Shown piece after piece: positions 7,600 through 17,421 of a stretch of 42,160 nucleotides of DNA. Every line of letters starts with the position of its first letter. Position 1 is the stretch's first letter. A program made the position numbers and the translations under genes. The notes under the pieces are model-generated. The model saw only the letters and a list, made by a program, of their open reading frames with translations, was not told where the DNA came from and made no database searches. The stretch comes from Syntrophobacteraceae bacterium. GTDB lineage: Bacteria; Desulfobacterota; Syntrophobacteria; Syntrophobacterales; Syntrophobacteraceae. Location: the NCBI GenBank assembly GCA_025454175.1, contig JALOOX010000028.1:1-42160 (forward strand), read 5' to 3'.

Positions 7600-10560
7600 T
7601 CAGGTCTGGCCTGCAACCGTGAGCCCCGCCGGCAGAGACTCTCCAAAGACCCACTCCCGTTCCTGGTCGAGGAGACTGCTCTCGGGATGGAGCAGCATCC
7701 GGCGGTACCTTTCCGGGTGCGGGAGCCGATCCAGCCACGCCATGACCGCTTCGCGCCCGGCATCGTCCAGGTCCCTCTCCCGGTCACCCGTGAAGCGGGC
7801 CATCTGGACCAGGGCATTGGCCAGGGTTTCCGAAGGCTCTCGTCCCCAGGACCTGAGCGCCTCCAGCCATCCGGCGATCCGACTGCCCGGGATCACTGAA
7901 TTGAGGGGACCATAAAAGGGAATCCTGGCCCCGACGCGGCTCAGAGCCCAGAGATCCTGGGGCTTGGAGCCCGATCGCCGGATGCGGCCGAGCAGCACTT
8001 CCCCCAGTTCCAGCTTGGTATCCACCGGCAGTCGTTCCATGTTGGCGACGGCCATCCAGATTTCCATCTCCTCCTGTGGACTGAGGATTCTCCCTGCTTT
8101 ACCAGGTTTCTTCCTCTTGTCCCCAAGTTGAAGAAGCCCCGAGATCTGCTGAAAGAGGTGCCACTGCTGGCCGGCCGAGAGTCCACCCGCCACGCGCCGC
8201 CAGAATACCCACCACTCCGAGCGGTTTTGTGCCTGGCGAGGGAAGGCCGGTCCCTGGGGGAACAGCTTCCAGATCTCCTTGATCCTCCATTCATCCACGG
8301 GATCCCCGAAGCCGGGGCGAACACAGAAGCCCAGAAGGTTCAGCCAGCGCGCTTCGTGCTGCGCGGTGAGGCTGCGGCCGGATTTGCAGTCCAGGAGGGT
8401 GTCGGCCAGCTTTCGGATGAGCGAGCTCGGCCATTTCTCCTTGGGAAGCTCCAGGATGGAAACCATCTCCCCGGTGATCCGTTCCGCTCCCCTGGCATGG
8501 GATCGCGTGCCAAAGACCCCCCGGATCTTTTCCTGAGCGCTTTCGATGAGCGCGGCTTCCAGGGTCTCGCCCGCTTTCAGGGCATCCACCGGCAAAGGCT
8601 CGGCACCCTGGCGCACATCGAACTGGAGCTGCCATCGATGGGGGGTTTGCCTGGAAGCACACCAGAGCTCCAGGGTCCCCACCTCCGTCAGACGCACCGC
8701 CAGTGACACGGGCAGCGGCTGAGCGGAGACTTTCCTTCCATATCGGAGCACCGTCCGAATGGGGGGCAGAACTGAAATCTCATCCTCGGACAGGGTCACC
8801 AGGTCTCCGAGATGATCTCCCAGTCTCGTGCTGGAGCAGAAAAGCTGGAAGCTCACGGGCTGGTTGGTCAGAACGTTGAATGCCGGCTGTTCCAGCCTGA
8901 CCTCGTAGCCCTCCTCGGTCCCCCGTGGGACCAGGCAGACCGCGTGGCGTTCCCCCTCCTCCCCGGTATGGCTTTCGGCGGGAGCCACCTCGACGAAAAA
9001 GGATCGTGGGCTGCCCGCTCCCACCCGGACTCCCTCTCCGAGGCGAACCAGGCCGTAGTAGGCGGCTCCGATGGCCACGGCCAGGTCGGGCCTGGGATTC
9101 TTGAGCTCGATGGGCTCGAAGCTCTCGCCCGCCACCTCCTTGAACCAGCTGCTCAGGACCTCACGAACCCTCTCCCTGAGCATCGGGGGGCTCAACGATC
9201 CCCCATTGAACAAAACAAAGTCGGGATAGAGGGTATCCCTGCCCGTCTCCCGCGAGAGAAGCTCGCGGAATCGATTCCAGAATCCCGCCAGATGCCTGGT
9301 CACCGCCGGTTCCTGCACGTAGGGCAGGCCCCACTCGGTGAGTCCCTTGCGGCGAGTGGTCGTGGGCAGGTCATCCAGGGCCACTTGCGGAAAGAACCCA
9401 TCCAGGATCAGGCTTCGAGCCACGTCTCCCGAGAGCCTGGCCTTGAGAGTGTCTCCGATGAGCTTCCTGCCGAGACCAACCAGCGTTATCTCCACCTGGT
9501 CCCTGGAGACGGGTATCTCGGTCGGGCCGGAATCGCGGGCGGCCCCGAAAAGGCCGGACCTCGCCGCCGGCGCCTCGGGGGGCAGCTCATTTCCCGAAGG
9601 CCGCGGTTCGGCTTCCGAGCCGCCCAGCAGACTCTCCTTGGCTTTCCGACATTGATGCCAGAGCTGGTGCCACCTCCTGGACTCGAGCTTCCCCGGCTGC
9701 CCCATGAGCTCCACTTCGATATGGCGCGCCAGGGACAGGTCCATGTTGTCCCCGCCGAGCATGAGATGGTCTCCCACCGCAAGGCGATCGAATTTGAGGC
9801 CGGCTTCTCCCTCGCGGACGGCGATCACCGTGAAATCAGTGGTCCCACCGCCCACGTCACAAACCAGAATCAACTGCCCGTCGCGCATCCCCTCGCGCCA
9901 GTTGTCCTCATGGCCCGACAGCCAGGCGTAAAACGCCGCCAGGGGCTCCTCGATGAGGATGACTCTGTTCAGGCCGGCTTCCCGCGCCGCCGTCACGGTC
10001 AGCTCCCGGGCCACTTCGTCAAAGGATGCGGGCACCGTCAAGAGCACCAGTTGTTCCTCGAGCCTGAAACCTTCCCGGCCGCGGGCCATCTCCGCGTTCC
10101 ACGCCTCACGCAGGTGTCGGAGGTATCGGCTGCTGGCCTCCACCGGGGACACCTTCTCCACGTCGGACCCGGCTCCCCAAGGCAGGATGCTCGCCGTGCG
10201 ATCCACACCGCCATGGCACAGCCACGATTTGGCGGAGGACACCAGTCGTCCGGGGACCAACGCCCCCTGCTCGCGGGCGAGCTCCCCAACCACATAGCTC
10301 CTCCCGGAATCCCACGGCAGGGCCGTGCTTTCGGGCGGCAGCTCATAGGGGCCCGGGATGTAGAGGAATGACGGCAGGATGGGACGGCGACCCATGGAAC
10401 CGGGCGACACCAGTTGAGGAATATTCAAGAAGCGAATTCTCCGGAGCTCGATCCCCGGTCCGGTCCGGTCCACATAGGCCAGGGCCGTGTTGGTCGTCCC
10501 CAGATCCATGCCCACGATATAGCGATACTCGACCTCCTGAAGATCGACAGAGCTCTCCAT
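7600..10560 (-). CDS. Large divergent Hsp70-family protein with C-terminal extension
   Basis: A 986-residue protein. The N-terminal half is an Hsp70/actin-fold ATPase: phosphate-1 MDLGTTNTALAYVD, phosphate-2 CDVGGGTTDFTVI and an adenosine-site FVLFNGGSLSPPMLRERV. The region after it resembles a shortened substrate-binding domain, and the last roughly 400 residues are an alpha-helical, Trp-rich extension (RWLNLLGFCVRPGFGDPVDEW and similar) that I believe corresponds to the DUF3731-type tail. The start at 10560 lies 8 bp after the upstream Hsp70 stop and gives an N-terminus aligned with its partner; ATGs at 10608 and upstream would overlap that gene. Not DnaK: it lacks the DnaK linker and the EEVD-like end. 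A client or partner is unknown. Confidence 0.85.
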   Translation of the reverse strand: MESSVDLQEVEYRYIVGMDLGTTNTALAYVDRTGPGIELRRIRFLNIPQLVSPGSMGRRPILPSFLYIPGPYELPPESTALPWDSGRSYVVGELAREQGALVPGRLVSSAKSWLCHGGVDRTASILPWGAGSDVEKVSPVEASSRYLRHLREAWNAEMARGREGFRLEEQLVLLTVPASFDEVARELTVTAAREAGLNRVILIEEPLAAFYAWLSGHEDNWREGMRDGQLILVCDVGGGTTDFTVIAVREGEAGLKFDRLAVGDHLMLGGDNMDLSLARHIEVELMGQPGKLESRRWHQLWHQCRKAKESLLGGSEAEPRPSGNELPPEAPAARSGLFGAARDSGPTEIPVSRDQVEITLVGLGRKLIGDTLKARLSGDVARSLILDGFFPQVALDDLPTTTRRKGLTEWGLPYVQEPAVTRHLAGFWNRFRELLSRETGRDTLYPDFVLFNGGSLSPPMLRERVREVLSSWFKEVAGESFEPIELKNPRPDLAVAIGAAYYGLVRLGEGVRVGAGSPRSFFVEVAPAESHTGEEGERHAVCLVPRGTEEGYEVRLEQPAFNVLTNQPVSFQLFCSSTRLGDHLGDLVTLSEDEISVLPPIRTVLRYGRKVSAQPLPVSLAVRLTEVGTLELWCASRQTPHRWQLQFDVRQGAEPLPVDALKAGETLEAALIESAQEKIRGVFGTRSHARGAERITGEMVSILELPKEKWPSSLIRKLADTLLDCKSGRSLTAQHEARWLNLLGFCVRPGFGDPVDEWRIKEIWKLFPQGPAFPRQAQNRSEWWVFWRRVAGGLSAGQQWHLFQQISGLLQLGDKRKKPGKAGRILSPQEEMEIWMAVANMERLPVDTKLELGEVLLGRIRRSGSKPQDLWALSRVGARIPFYGPLNSVIPGSRIAGWLEALRSWGREPSETLANALVQMARFTGDRERDLDDAGREAVMAWLDRLPHPERYRRMLLHPESSLLDQEREWVFGESLPAGLTVAGQT

Positions 10561-10568
10561 GTCTTTGA

Positions 10569-12392
10569 TCAGGCTTCCTGCTCCCTGAGGTTGAACTCGA
10601 GCTTCCATCTCTTTTCGTCGTCGTCCCGCGAAACGCACCAGAGCTCGAGGGTTCCGATTTCAGTCACCTTGCTCTGAAGCCAGACGGGGATGACGTTCAC
10701 CCCCTCGGCGGCTTCCGAGGCGGGCAGGACGGTCTCCATGGTGGTCACTTCCTCGATTTCTCCCTGCCAGTCCTCGATGACCTCTCCCACCTGGTCCTTT
10801 TTGCGGACCGTGGACGCCAGGAGATTGAAAACCGCGGGCTCTCCGACCACGAGCCCGAACTCCCTCTCGCGAATCTCCGCCCCGGTCCCCTCCTCCATCC
10901 CGAAGGGAACGATGCACAGGGCCTTGATGGGGGTCGGAATCCCCGGAACCGCGGGCATGGCGCTTTCAATGCCGATATAGTAAGGACGTGCGACACCGCC
11001 CCGTATGCGAATGCCTCTGCCGCGCCTTGCCAGACCGTAGTAGGCGGCGCCTCGGGCCACCGCCAGGTCAAGGTCGGAAGAGGTCAGCTCCCTCACGTCT
11101 CCCCGGGGATGCCATCGCGTCAAAATATCGAGGAATCGCTGCCGGAGGACGTCCGACTTCATGACCCCTCCGTTGAACAGCACGGCCGAAGGGTACCCCA
11201 TGTCAGCGCCCGCCTCGGCCAGGCCCTTTTCGGACAGGCTGAGGAAGCGAGCCAGGTGACGGGAAACCGCGGGGTCCGATTCGTAGGGAAGCCCCATCTC
11301 GCGGACGCCCACCTTCCGGCGACTCTGGGGCGCTTCGTCCCGATCGGTGATGGGGAAGAATCCTTCAACCAGCACATGCTCCACTTCGGTGCGAGTCAGC
11401 TCGGTGCGGATGGTGCCGCCGATGAGCGACGAGCCCCGTCCGAGGATGACGACCGGTTCGGCCGCGAGGTCAGGATTGCCCAGGAGCCTCTCCTTGGCGG
11501 TCCGGCAGCTGTGCCAGAGGCCTCGAAACTGCCACGAATCCAGCTTGACGCCCTGTTGGGCCAGCTTCGCCTGGAGTGCATAAGCAAGGGTCAGGTCCAT
11601 GTTGTCGCCGCCGAGGAGGATGTGCTCGCCCACGGCCACACGCCTGAGGGTGAGCTCACCCTGCTCCTCCGTCACCTGTATCAGGCTGAAGTCGGTGGTG
11701 CCACCGCCGATGTCGCAAACCAGGATGGACTCGTTGACCCGGACCGCCTTTCTCCAACGCTCCTTCTGGGATTCAATCCAGGCATAGAAGGCGGCCTGGG
11801 GCTCCTCGATGAGCGTGATGTGATCGAGTCCGGCCGCCTGGGCAGCCTGGACGGTGAGCTCGCGCGCCACGGCATCGAAGGATGCCGGGACCGTCAGGTA
11901 GATTTCCTGGGCCTCGAACCGGACATCGTCTCCATCGGAGGCCATGCTGTGATTCCAGGCGGATTTCAGGTGGTTGAGAAACAGGCTCGAGGCTTCCACC
12001 GGAGAAACCTTGCGCCCTTCCGCCGGGGTGTCCCAGGGCAGTATGGGCTCCGTGCGGTCCACCCCGCTGTAGCTGAGCCAAGATTTGGCCGAGCTCACGA
12101 GACGGTTGGGGATTTCGGCCCCGCGCTTCCTGCCGAATTCGCCGACGGCGTAGTCCACATCCGAATCCCAGGGCAGCGCGAGTCCGCCGGGAGGGACGTC
12201 ATGGGGACCGGGGAGAAAGAGAAAGGAAGGCAGGAGGGGTTGTGGCCTCACATCCCCGGAGCCCACCACCTGGGGAATCGGAAAGCTGCGGATGACCGGC
12301 TCCTGGTCAGCTTCCAGAGCCCCTTCCGCATACGCGACAACACAGTGGGTGGTCCCCAGATCAATGCCTATGATGTATCTGGACTCTTTCAA
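10569..12392 (-). CDS. Hsp70-family ATPase, short partner of the tandem pair
   Basis: A 607-residue protein with phosphate-1 GIDLGTTHCVVAYAEG, phosphate-2 CDIGGGTTDFSLIQ and adenosine-site VLFNGGVMKSDVLRQRF. It shares with its neighbour the family-specific LVSSAKSWL..GVDRT.PILPW segment, which canonical DnaK lacks, so the two arose by duplication. The start is TTG 12392 with GAGGAG 5 nt upstream. It follows the DUF2760-like gene by 34 bp. It is related to the poorly studied YegD/DnaK-like COG0443 proteins and ends without the lidded substrate-binding domain length of DnaK. Confidence 0.87.
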   Translation of the reverse strand: MKESRYIIGIDLGTTHCVVAYAEGALEADQEPVIRSFPIPQVVGSGDVRPQPLLPSFLFLPGPHDVPPGGLALPWDSDVDYAVGEFGRKRGAEIPNRLVSSAKSWLSYSGVDRTEPILPWDTPAEGRKVSPVEASSLFLNHLKSAWNHSMASDGDDVRFEAQEIYLTVPASFDAVARELTVQAAQAAGLDHITLIEEPQAAFYAWIESQKERWRKAVRVNESILVCDIGGGTTDFSLIQVTEEQGELTLRRVAVGEHILLGGDNMDLTLAYALQAKLAQQGVKLDSWQFRGLWHSCRTAKERLLGNPDLAAEPVVILGRGSSLIGGTIRTELTRTEVEHVLVEGFFPITDRDEAPQSRRKVGVREMGLPYESDPAVSRHLARFLSLSEKGLAEAGADMGYPSAVLFNGGVMKSDVLRQRFLDILTRWHPRGDVRELTSSDLDLAVARGAAYYGLARRGRGIRIRGGVARPYYIGIESAMPAVPGIPTPIKALCIVPFGMEEGTGAEIREREFGLVVGEPAVFNLLASTVRKKDQVGEVIEDWQGEIEEVTTMETVLPASEAAEGVNVIPVWLQSKVTEIGTLELWCVSRDDDEKRWKLEFNLREQEA

Positions 12393-12426
12393 ATCATCTC
12401 CTCAAGCTGATGGTGTCGCCTTCGGG

Positions 12427-13230
12427 CTATCCCTCTATCTCCACTTCCGCGGGAGCGATGACCCGATGCTTTTCATGCTCCGCCATCGGCGTCGGAATCC
12501 GCACCCTCTCGGCCTTCCAGCCGCGGTGCCGCAAAATCCCCTTGAAGGGAGGAGTGCCCGAGACATTTCCCGTGAGCCGTATGGACCGTGCATCGAAGTC
12601 GGACTTGATGGTTACGCTGGAGCCCTCGGCTTCGTCGATGACGGGCTTGAGATCGAGCACCTCGTCCAGGGCCTTCCGGCAGCCTTCATGGATGCTTCGA
12701 ACGGCGGCTCCGATTTGAGCGTCCTCATATAAGTTGAGGTCCTCCTGGAGGAAGTCAATCAATCGGCCCTCCTGCTGAAATGATGCAAGCATCTGGATGG
12801 CCGGCCGAACGGATGGCTCGGGAGAAGCTGTTGGAACGGGCATTTCGGATATCTTCGCGTCGACGTCCGACGGCTTGGGCGGTGAGGCCGTCACGGCGCC
12901 CGGCGCTCCCTCCCTGGAGACTCTGCCCAGGAGGGCTCTTCCCTGAAGCGTGAGAAACAGCCAGAGAATCAGGGTCGTGGTCCCGCCAAGCACAGCCGCA
13001 ACCGGGAGAATGTATGACAGGGATTCGTCGAGAAACTGCTTGAAGCTCGTCAGGGACCCCCGCAAGTCCTCGGGCAGGTTCTGAATCTCCGGCTGTATGA
13101 GCGGAGTCACCCAGGCATCGAGGCCTTGAAGCACTCGATATCCTATGAAGTAGAACATGGCGACGAGGATGCCGTTCCAGAGAAAACAGGTCACCAGCGC
13201 TTGCAGGGTCCAGGCGTTTTTGGCCTTCAT
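12427..13230 (-). CDS. DUF2760-like membrane protein, first gene of the Hsp70 operon
   Basis: A 267-residue protein with two N-terminal membrane helices (about 9-33 and 66-92) separated by a roughly 30-residue loop, then a Pro/Ser-rich linker and a cytoplasm-sized C-terminal domain (about 135-267). I recall this architecture as DUF2760, a family repeatedly found beside two Hsp70-like genes. ATG 13230 is chosen because GGAGGAG lies just upstream and the open frame before it is charged and unlike a signal anchor. It probably ties the Hsp70 pair to the inner membrane, which is inference from topology and operon position. Confidence 0.8.
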   Translation of the reverse strand: MKAKNAWTLQALVTCFLWNGILVAMFYFIGYRVLQGLDAWVTPLIQPEIQNLPEDLRGSLTSFKQFLDESLSYILPVAAVLGGTTTLILWLFLTLQGRALLGRVSREGAPGAVTASPPKPSDVDAKISEMPVPTASPEPSVRPAIQMLASFQQEGRLIDFLQEDLNLYEDAQIGAAVRSIHEGCRKALDEVLDLKPVIDEAEGSSVTIKSDFDARSIRLTGNVSGTPPFKGILRHRGWKAERVRIPTPMAEHEKHRVIAPAEVEIEG

Positions 13231-13609
13231 GCTCTTCTCCTCCTCCTTCTCCGCTTCCCTCTCGAACCATGGGCCGCCGGGATGCTCCCCTCGATGGTTG
13301 GCCGGGGCGGTCATGGGTCAACGACGCCACGGCCGTCTGAAGCTTTATAATCGCAGGCACAAGTTATTCCAAAAGACCGGTGTTCACAAGCCCGATTCAA
13401 GCTTGGCCCTCACTCATGGAGGTTGGAGCCGAGGGTTTGATCACTCCCGGGCCAAGGGCTGGCGGCGAGATTTTCAGTTGCCATGGTTTTGATAAACGTG
13501 ATAGAGAGATTCGATTTGCCTATATCGCACACTCTCGAGCCTTTTGGTGCCTTTTTCCGGCTGGAAAGAGGTCGCACGGGGGTGGAGGCCACAACCAGAA
13601 GGAGGTTTT
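13231..13609. other. Divergent intergenic region between Hsp70 operon and rpsB
   Basis: It holds a good minus-strand promoter for the Hsp70 operon (13344-13372). Toward rpsB it is AT-rich (about 13480-13520), and a 9-bp near-perfect hairpin occurs in the rpsB leader (about 13549-13570). A regulatory rpsB leader is known in some proteobacteria; I cannot show one here. No clear rpsB promoter was found. Confidence 0.5.
13344..13372 (-). promoter_or_regulatory. Sigma-70-like promoter of the DUF2760-Hsp70 operon
   Basis: On the minus strand TTGGAA (13367-13372), a 17-bp spacer and TATAAA (13344-13349) give a start near 13337, about 107 nt before the gene. No sigma-32-type heat-shock promoter is apparent, which suggests expression that is not heat-driven. 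Confidence 0.62.
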
Positions 13610-14440
13610 ATGGCGGTCGTCAGTATGAAGCAGTTGCTGGAAGCAGGGGTTCATTTCGGGCATCAGACGCGCCGATGGAATCCCAAAATGAAATCCTACA
13701 TTTTCGGTGCGCGTAACGGGATCTATATCATCGATCTCCAGAAAACGGTCCGGCTTTTCAACACGGCCTATCAGTTCGTGCTGGATACCGCCGCCGCGGG
13801 CGAGAGCGTCCTGTTCGTGGGCACCAAGCAGCAGGCGCGGGAGACGATCCGGGAGGAGGCCGAGCGCTCCGGGATGTTTTACGTGGATCATCGCTGGCTG
13901 GGCGGCATGCTCACCAATTTCAAGACGATCAAGCTGAGGATCGACCGGTTGAAGGAACTGGATGGCATGACCCAGGACGGGAGCATCAACCGTTTCCCCA
14001 AGAAAGAGATTTTGCAGCTTCAGAATGAACGCGACAAGCTGTTCAAGAACCTCGGTGGCATTCAGGACATGACCAGGCTGCCCGGGGCCATGTTCGTGAT
14101 CGACACGGCCCGTGAGAACATCGCCGTCGCGGAGGCCAATCGACTCGGCATTCCCGTCGTGGCCGTGGTGGACACCAACTGTGATCCGGACTTCATCGAC
14201 TATCCCATTCCCGGCAATGACGACGCCATTCGAGCCATTCGTCTCATCACCGGCAAGATGGCCGATGCATGTGTCGAAGGGCGGCAGCGCTACATGGAAT
14301 CGCAGCATGCGGCTCGCGATAAGGAGTCCCTGTCCCTTGAGGAGGTTCCCGCCGGGCAGATCCTCAGCCAGGAGGAGAGCGGCCCCGTCGTTGAAATCGT
14401 CAATCCCGTCGGCCGGTCCGAGGGCGAAGACGCGGAATAG
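13610..14440 (+). CDS. rpsB: 30S ribosomal protein S2
   Basis: A 276-residue S2 starting [20 protein letters not shown], with the family motifs [25 protein letters not shown] and [17 protein letters not shown]. The ATG at 13610 has AAGGAGG 4 nt upstream; an upstream in-frame start at 13544 would add 22 residues without support. The acidic 40-residue C-terminal tail is a common variable extension. It leads the translation operon with tsf 22 bp downstream. Confidence 0.97.
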   Translation: MAVVSMKQLLEAGVHFGHQTRRWNPKMKSYIFGARNGIYIIDLQKTVRLFNTAYQFVLDTAAAGESVLFVGTKQQARETIREEAERSGMFYVDHRWLGGMLTNFKTIKLRIDRLKELDGMTQDGSINRFPKKEILQLQNERDKLFKNLGGIQDMTRLPGAMFVIDTARENIAVAEANRLGIPVVAVVDTNCDPDFIDYPIPGNDDAIRAIRLITGKMADACVEGRQRYMESQHAARDKESLSLEEVPAGQILSQEESGPVVEIVNPVGRSEGEDAE

Positions 14441-14462
14441 AAGAACTTACAGGAGGTTAGCA

Positions 14463-15059
14463 TTGGAAATCTCAGCTGGAATGGTTCGTGATCTGCGAGA
14501 GAAAACGGGCGCTGGCATGATGGACTGCAAGAAAGCCCTGCAGGATACCGCTGGAGACATGGACAAGGCCTTGGACCTGCTGCGCCAGAAAGGGCTGGCC
14601 AAGGCCATGAAGAGGGCCGGGCGGGAGGCGACGGAAGGGATGGTGCATGCTTACATCCACGGCGCCGGGCGAATGGGTGTGCTCGTCGAGGTCAACTGCG
14701 AAACCGACTTCGCGGCCAAGAGCGACGATTTTGTCGAATTCACCAAGAACATCGCCATGCATATTGCCGCATCCTCTCCCCTCGGGGTCGAGCGCGAGCA
14801 TATTCCCCAGGACGTGATCGAGCGCGAGAAAGCCATCTGCATGGCGCAGGCGCGCGAGTCGGGCAAGCCTGAGAACATCCTCGAAAAGATGGTCGAGGGC
14901 AAGATGCGGAAGTTCTACGAGGAAGTGGTGCTGCTCGAGCAGAAGTACGTGAAGGACCCGGAAAAGACCGTTCAGGACTACCTCAACGAGCTGATCGCCA
15001 AGATCGGAGAGAAGATCTTCATCCGGCGGTTCACACGCTACCAGCTCGGCGGCGAGTAG
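14463..15059 (+). CDS. tsf: Elongation factor Ts, short form
   Basis: A 198-residue EF-Ts, the nucleotide-exchange factor for EF-Tu. It has the N-terminal UBA-like domain (VRDLREKTGAGMMDCKKAL), the TDFVA-like exchange motif as NCETDFAAKSDDF, and a C-terminal IFIRRFTRY. At about 200 residues it is the short type found in Thermus and many Desulfobacterota, not the 283-residue E. coli form. The start is TTG 14463 with AGGAGG 6 nt upstream. A strong terminator follows. Confidence 0.96.
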   Translation: MEISAGMVRDLREKTGAGMMDCKKALQDTAGDMDKALDLLRQKGLAKAMKRAGREATEGMVHAYIHGAGRMGVLVEVNCETDFAAKSDDFVEFTKNIAMHIAASSPLGVEREHIPQDVIEREKAICMAQARESGKPENILEKMVEGKMRKFYEEVVLLEQKYVKDPEKTVQDYLNELIAKIGEKIFIRRFTRYQLGGE

Positions 15060-15068
15060 AGCGTTTTC

Positions 15069-15103
15069 GGGCGGACGGGCAGTCATGCCCGTCCGCCCTT
15101 TTT
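15069..15103 (+). terminator. Intrinsic terminator of rpsB-tsf
   Basis: A perfect 13-bp GC-rich stem (15069-15081 with 15086-15098), a 4-nt GTCA loop and a run of five T. It begins 9 nt after the tsf stop and separates rpsB-tsf from pyrH. Confidence 0.95.
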
Positions 15104-15241
15104 GCATGAGAGCTTGTGCGGGGCGGAGGGCGGGGCTGCTTCACGGTGCCTGCCGATCCAGCCTGCCCCCAATGCATCGTCGGCTTTCCGCCAGGCCTTT
15201 TGGCGGGTTTGGACCGATTCGGGGTCGACCGGCGGGAAACC

Positions 15242-15997
15242 ATGAGGACCACGGCCTTGGCTCAAAAAGATGAACGGAAGGGCAAGCCCCGCTACAAGCG
15301 GATCCTCTTGAAGCTGAGCGGTGAAGCTTTGATGGGTGCGGAGCCTTATGGTATCGACCCGGTGGTTCTGAATGATGTCGCCACCGAAGTTTGCGAAGTC
15401 AGCCAGCTCGGGGTCGAGACGGCCCTCGTGATTGGCGGGGGAAATATCTTTCGAGGCGTCTCGGGCGCTTCCAGGGGAATGGATCGCTCCACCGCCGATT
15501 ACATGGGGATGCTCGCCACCGTCATGAATGCACTGGCGCTCCAGCAGGCCCTCGAGAAGATGGGCATTCCCACCCGCGTTCTTTCCGCCATTGACATGAA
15601 GGAGGTGGCGGAGCCCTATATTCGGCGCCGGGCCATTCGTCATCTGGAGAAGGGGCGGGTCGTCATTTTCGCGGCGGGTACAGGGCTTCCCTTCTTCACA
15701 ACCGATACGACGGCGGCCCTGAGAGCGGTGGAGATCGACGCCGGGGTCCTGATGAAAGCGACGAAAGTGGATGGGATCTACGCCAGTGATCCCGTCGAGG
15801 ATCCGACGGCGATAAAATATGATCACGTCAGCTATTCCGAAGTGCTCCAGAAGAACCTCAAGGTCATGGACGCCACGGCCATTTCTTTGTCCAGGGATCA
15901 GAACATGCCGATTGTGGTTTTCAATCTCAGAACTTCGGGCAATATAAAGAGGGTGGTTTTGGGGGAGGACGTAGGAACCTTGGTGGACGGAGGGTAG
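15242..15997 (+). CDS. pyrH: Uridylate kinase
   Basis: A 251-residue amino-acid-kinase-fold UMP kinase (UMP + ATP to UDP + ADP) for pyrimidine supply. Motifs seen: [43 protein letters not shown] and [10 protein letters not shown]. The ATG at 15242 gives a slightly extended N-terminus (about 18 residues before the first strand) and only a weak GGGA ribosome site; an open GTG/ATG frame upstream is unlike the family. Followed by frr after 5 nt. Confidence 0.96.
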   Translation: MRTTALAQKDERKGKPRYKRILLKLSGEALMGAEPYGIDPVVLNDVATEVCEVSQLGVETALVIGGGNIFRGVSGASRGMDRSTADYMGMLATVMNALALQQALEKMGIPTRVLSAIDMKEVAEPYIRRRAIRHLEKGRVVIFAAGTGLPFFTTDTTAALRAVEIDAGVLMKATKVDGIYASDPVEDPTAIKYDHVSYSEVLQKNLKVMDATAISLSRDQNMPIVVFNLRTSGNIKRVVLGEDVGTLVDGG

Positions 15998-16002
15998 AAG
16001 CA

Positions 16003-16560
16003 ATGCTGGATGACGTGTACGCGGAAGCTCAGGATCGGATGCAAAAGGCTCTCGAAAACCTGGAACTGGAATACAGGCGCCTGAGAACGGGACGAGCATC
16101 GGTTTCCCTGGTGGATGGCATTCGGGTGGAATACTACGGGACGCCCACCCCCCTGAGCCAACTGGCAACCCTCACGGTTCCCGAACCCCGCACCATCATG
16201 ATCCAGCCCTGGGATCAATCGGTCATCGGTGATGTCGAGAAGGCGATCCTGAAGTCCGAGCTGGGACTGACTCCCAACAACGACGGTAAAATCATCCGCA
16301 TTGGCATCCCCCCCTTGACCCAGGAGCGTCGCAAGGATCTGGTCAAGGTGATCAAGAAGAAGGCCGAGGAGGCCAAGGTGGCCATGCGCAATATCCGGCG
16401 CGATGCCAACGAGCTGCTCAAGGATTTGAGGAAGGAAAAGACCATCTCGGAGGATGAGCAGTTCAAGGGGCAGGATGAGACTCAGAAGATCACCGACGAA
16501 TTCATCAAAAGGGTCGATGCCGCCTACGCGGCCAAGGAAAAGGAGATCCTGGAAATCTGA
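16003..16560 (+). CDS. frr: Ribosome recycling factor
   Basis: A 185-residue RRF, exactly the usual length, which with EF-G splits post-termination ribosomes. Motifs: [24 protein letters not shown] in pieces, [16 protein letters not shown], and a C-terminal helix with [23 protein letters not shown] inside the pyrH end serves as its ribosome site, and uppS starts 2 nt after its stop. Confidence 0.97.
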   Translation: MLDDVYAEAQDRMQKALENLELEYRRLRTGRASVSLVDGIRVEYYGTPTPLSQLATLTVPEPRTIMIQPWDQSVIGDVEKAILKSELGLTPNNDGKIIRIGIPPLTQERRKDLVKVIKKKAEEAKVAMRNIRRDANELLKDLRKEKTISEDEQFKGQDETQKITDEFIKRVDAAYAAKEKEILEI

Positions 16561-16562
16561 GT

Positions 16563-17330
16563 ATGCCTGAAATCGATCTCAGCCAGCTTCCGCGCCACGT
16601 GGCCATCATCATGGATGGCAACGGGCGGTGGGCCAAGCAAAGACTGCGCCGAAGGATCATGGGCCACGAAGAGGGCGCCAATTCGGTCAGGGATGTCGTC
16701 CAGTGTTGCCGGAAGCTCGGCATCTCCCACCTCACCCTCTACTCCTTTTCCAAGGAGAACTGGCAGCGTCCCGAGGCCGAAGTCTCGGGGCTCTGGCATC
16801 TCCTTCAGAAATTCCTGCGATCCGAGCTTCAAGAGATGGTGGAAAAGGAGATAAGGCTTTGCCATTGGGGCGATGTCGAGGGGATTCCACCAGAGGTTCT
16901 TTCTGAACTGGAACATGCCACCAGGGTTACGGCGGGCTACGACAGGTTGGTCGTCAGTCTTGCCTTGAACTATGGTGGGAGGCAGGAGATCGTGCGCGCC
17001 GCCAGGCTCATTGCAGAGGATGCGCTCTCGGGCAGGCTGCAGCCAAGGGATCTCAATCCGGACCTCTTTTCGAGCTACCTCTTTTCGTCGGGTTTTCCGG
17101 ACCCCGATTTGATCATTCGCACGGGCGGCGAGCACAGACTGAGCAATTTTCTCCTCTGGCAGTTGGCATATGCCGAAATCTATGTCACGCCAACCCTGTG
17201 GCCTGATTTCAGGGAGCCCGAGCTCCTGCTGGCCCTGGAGGATTATGGGAGGAGAGAGCGCCGGTTCGGCAAGACCAGCGAGCAGGTCGTCGACGAGCTG
17301 TCTACCGCCTTCAATTCCAACCCGAGATAG
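16563..17330 (+). CDS. uppS: Undecaprenyl diphosphate synthase (cis-prenyltransferase)
   Basis: A 255-residue enzyme extending farnesyl-PP with isopentenyl-PP to make the C55 lipid carrier. It shows HVAIIMDGNGRWAKQR with the catalytic Asp, YSFSKENWQRP, LNYGGRQEIV and DLIIRTGGEHRLSNFLLWQ. In the last motif the common RTSGE.R is RTGGEHR. It is tightly packed after frr. Confidence 0.95.
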   Translation: MPEIDLSQLPRHVAIIMDGNGRWAKQRLRRRIMGHEEGANSVRDVVQCCRKLGISHLTLYSFSKENWQRPEAEVSGLWHLLQKFLRSELQEMVEKEIRLCHWGDVEGIPPEVLSELEHATRVTAGYDRLVVSLALNYGGRQEIVRAARLIAEDALSGRLQPRDLNPDLFSSYLFSSGFPDPDLIIRTGGEHRLSNFLLWQLAYAEIYVTPTLWPDFREPELLLALEDYGRRERRFGKTSEQVVDELSTAFNSNPR

Positions 17331-17421
17331 ACTGCTTCGCCTCAAAAGACTCCATTATGTCTCACCGTTTGAAAAACATCCCGATGATGGTTCCCTTTCG
17401 CCGTGGCAGGAGTGGACCGCT

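Noticed and set aside
8812..10371. A 519-codon plus-strand frame inside the second Hsp70 gene
   Set aside because: No ribosome site or recognisable domain; it is the shadow of a well-supported Hsp70 on the minus strand. The same applies to 11109-12410.
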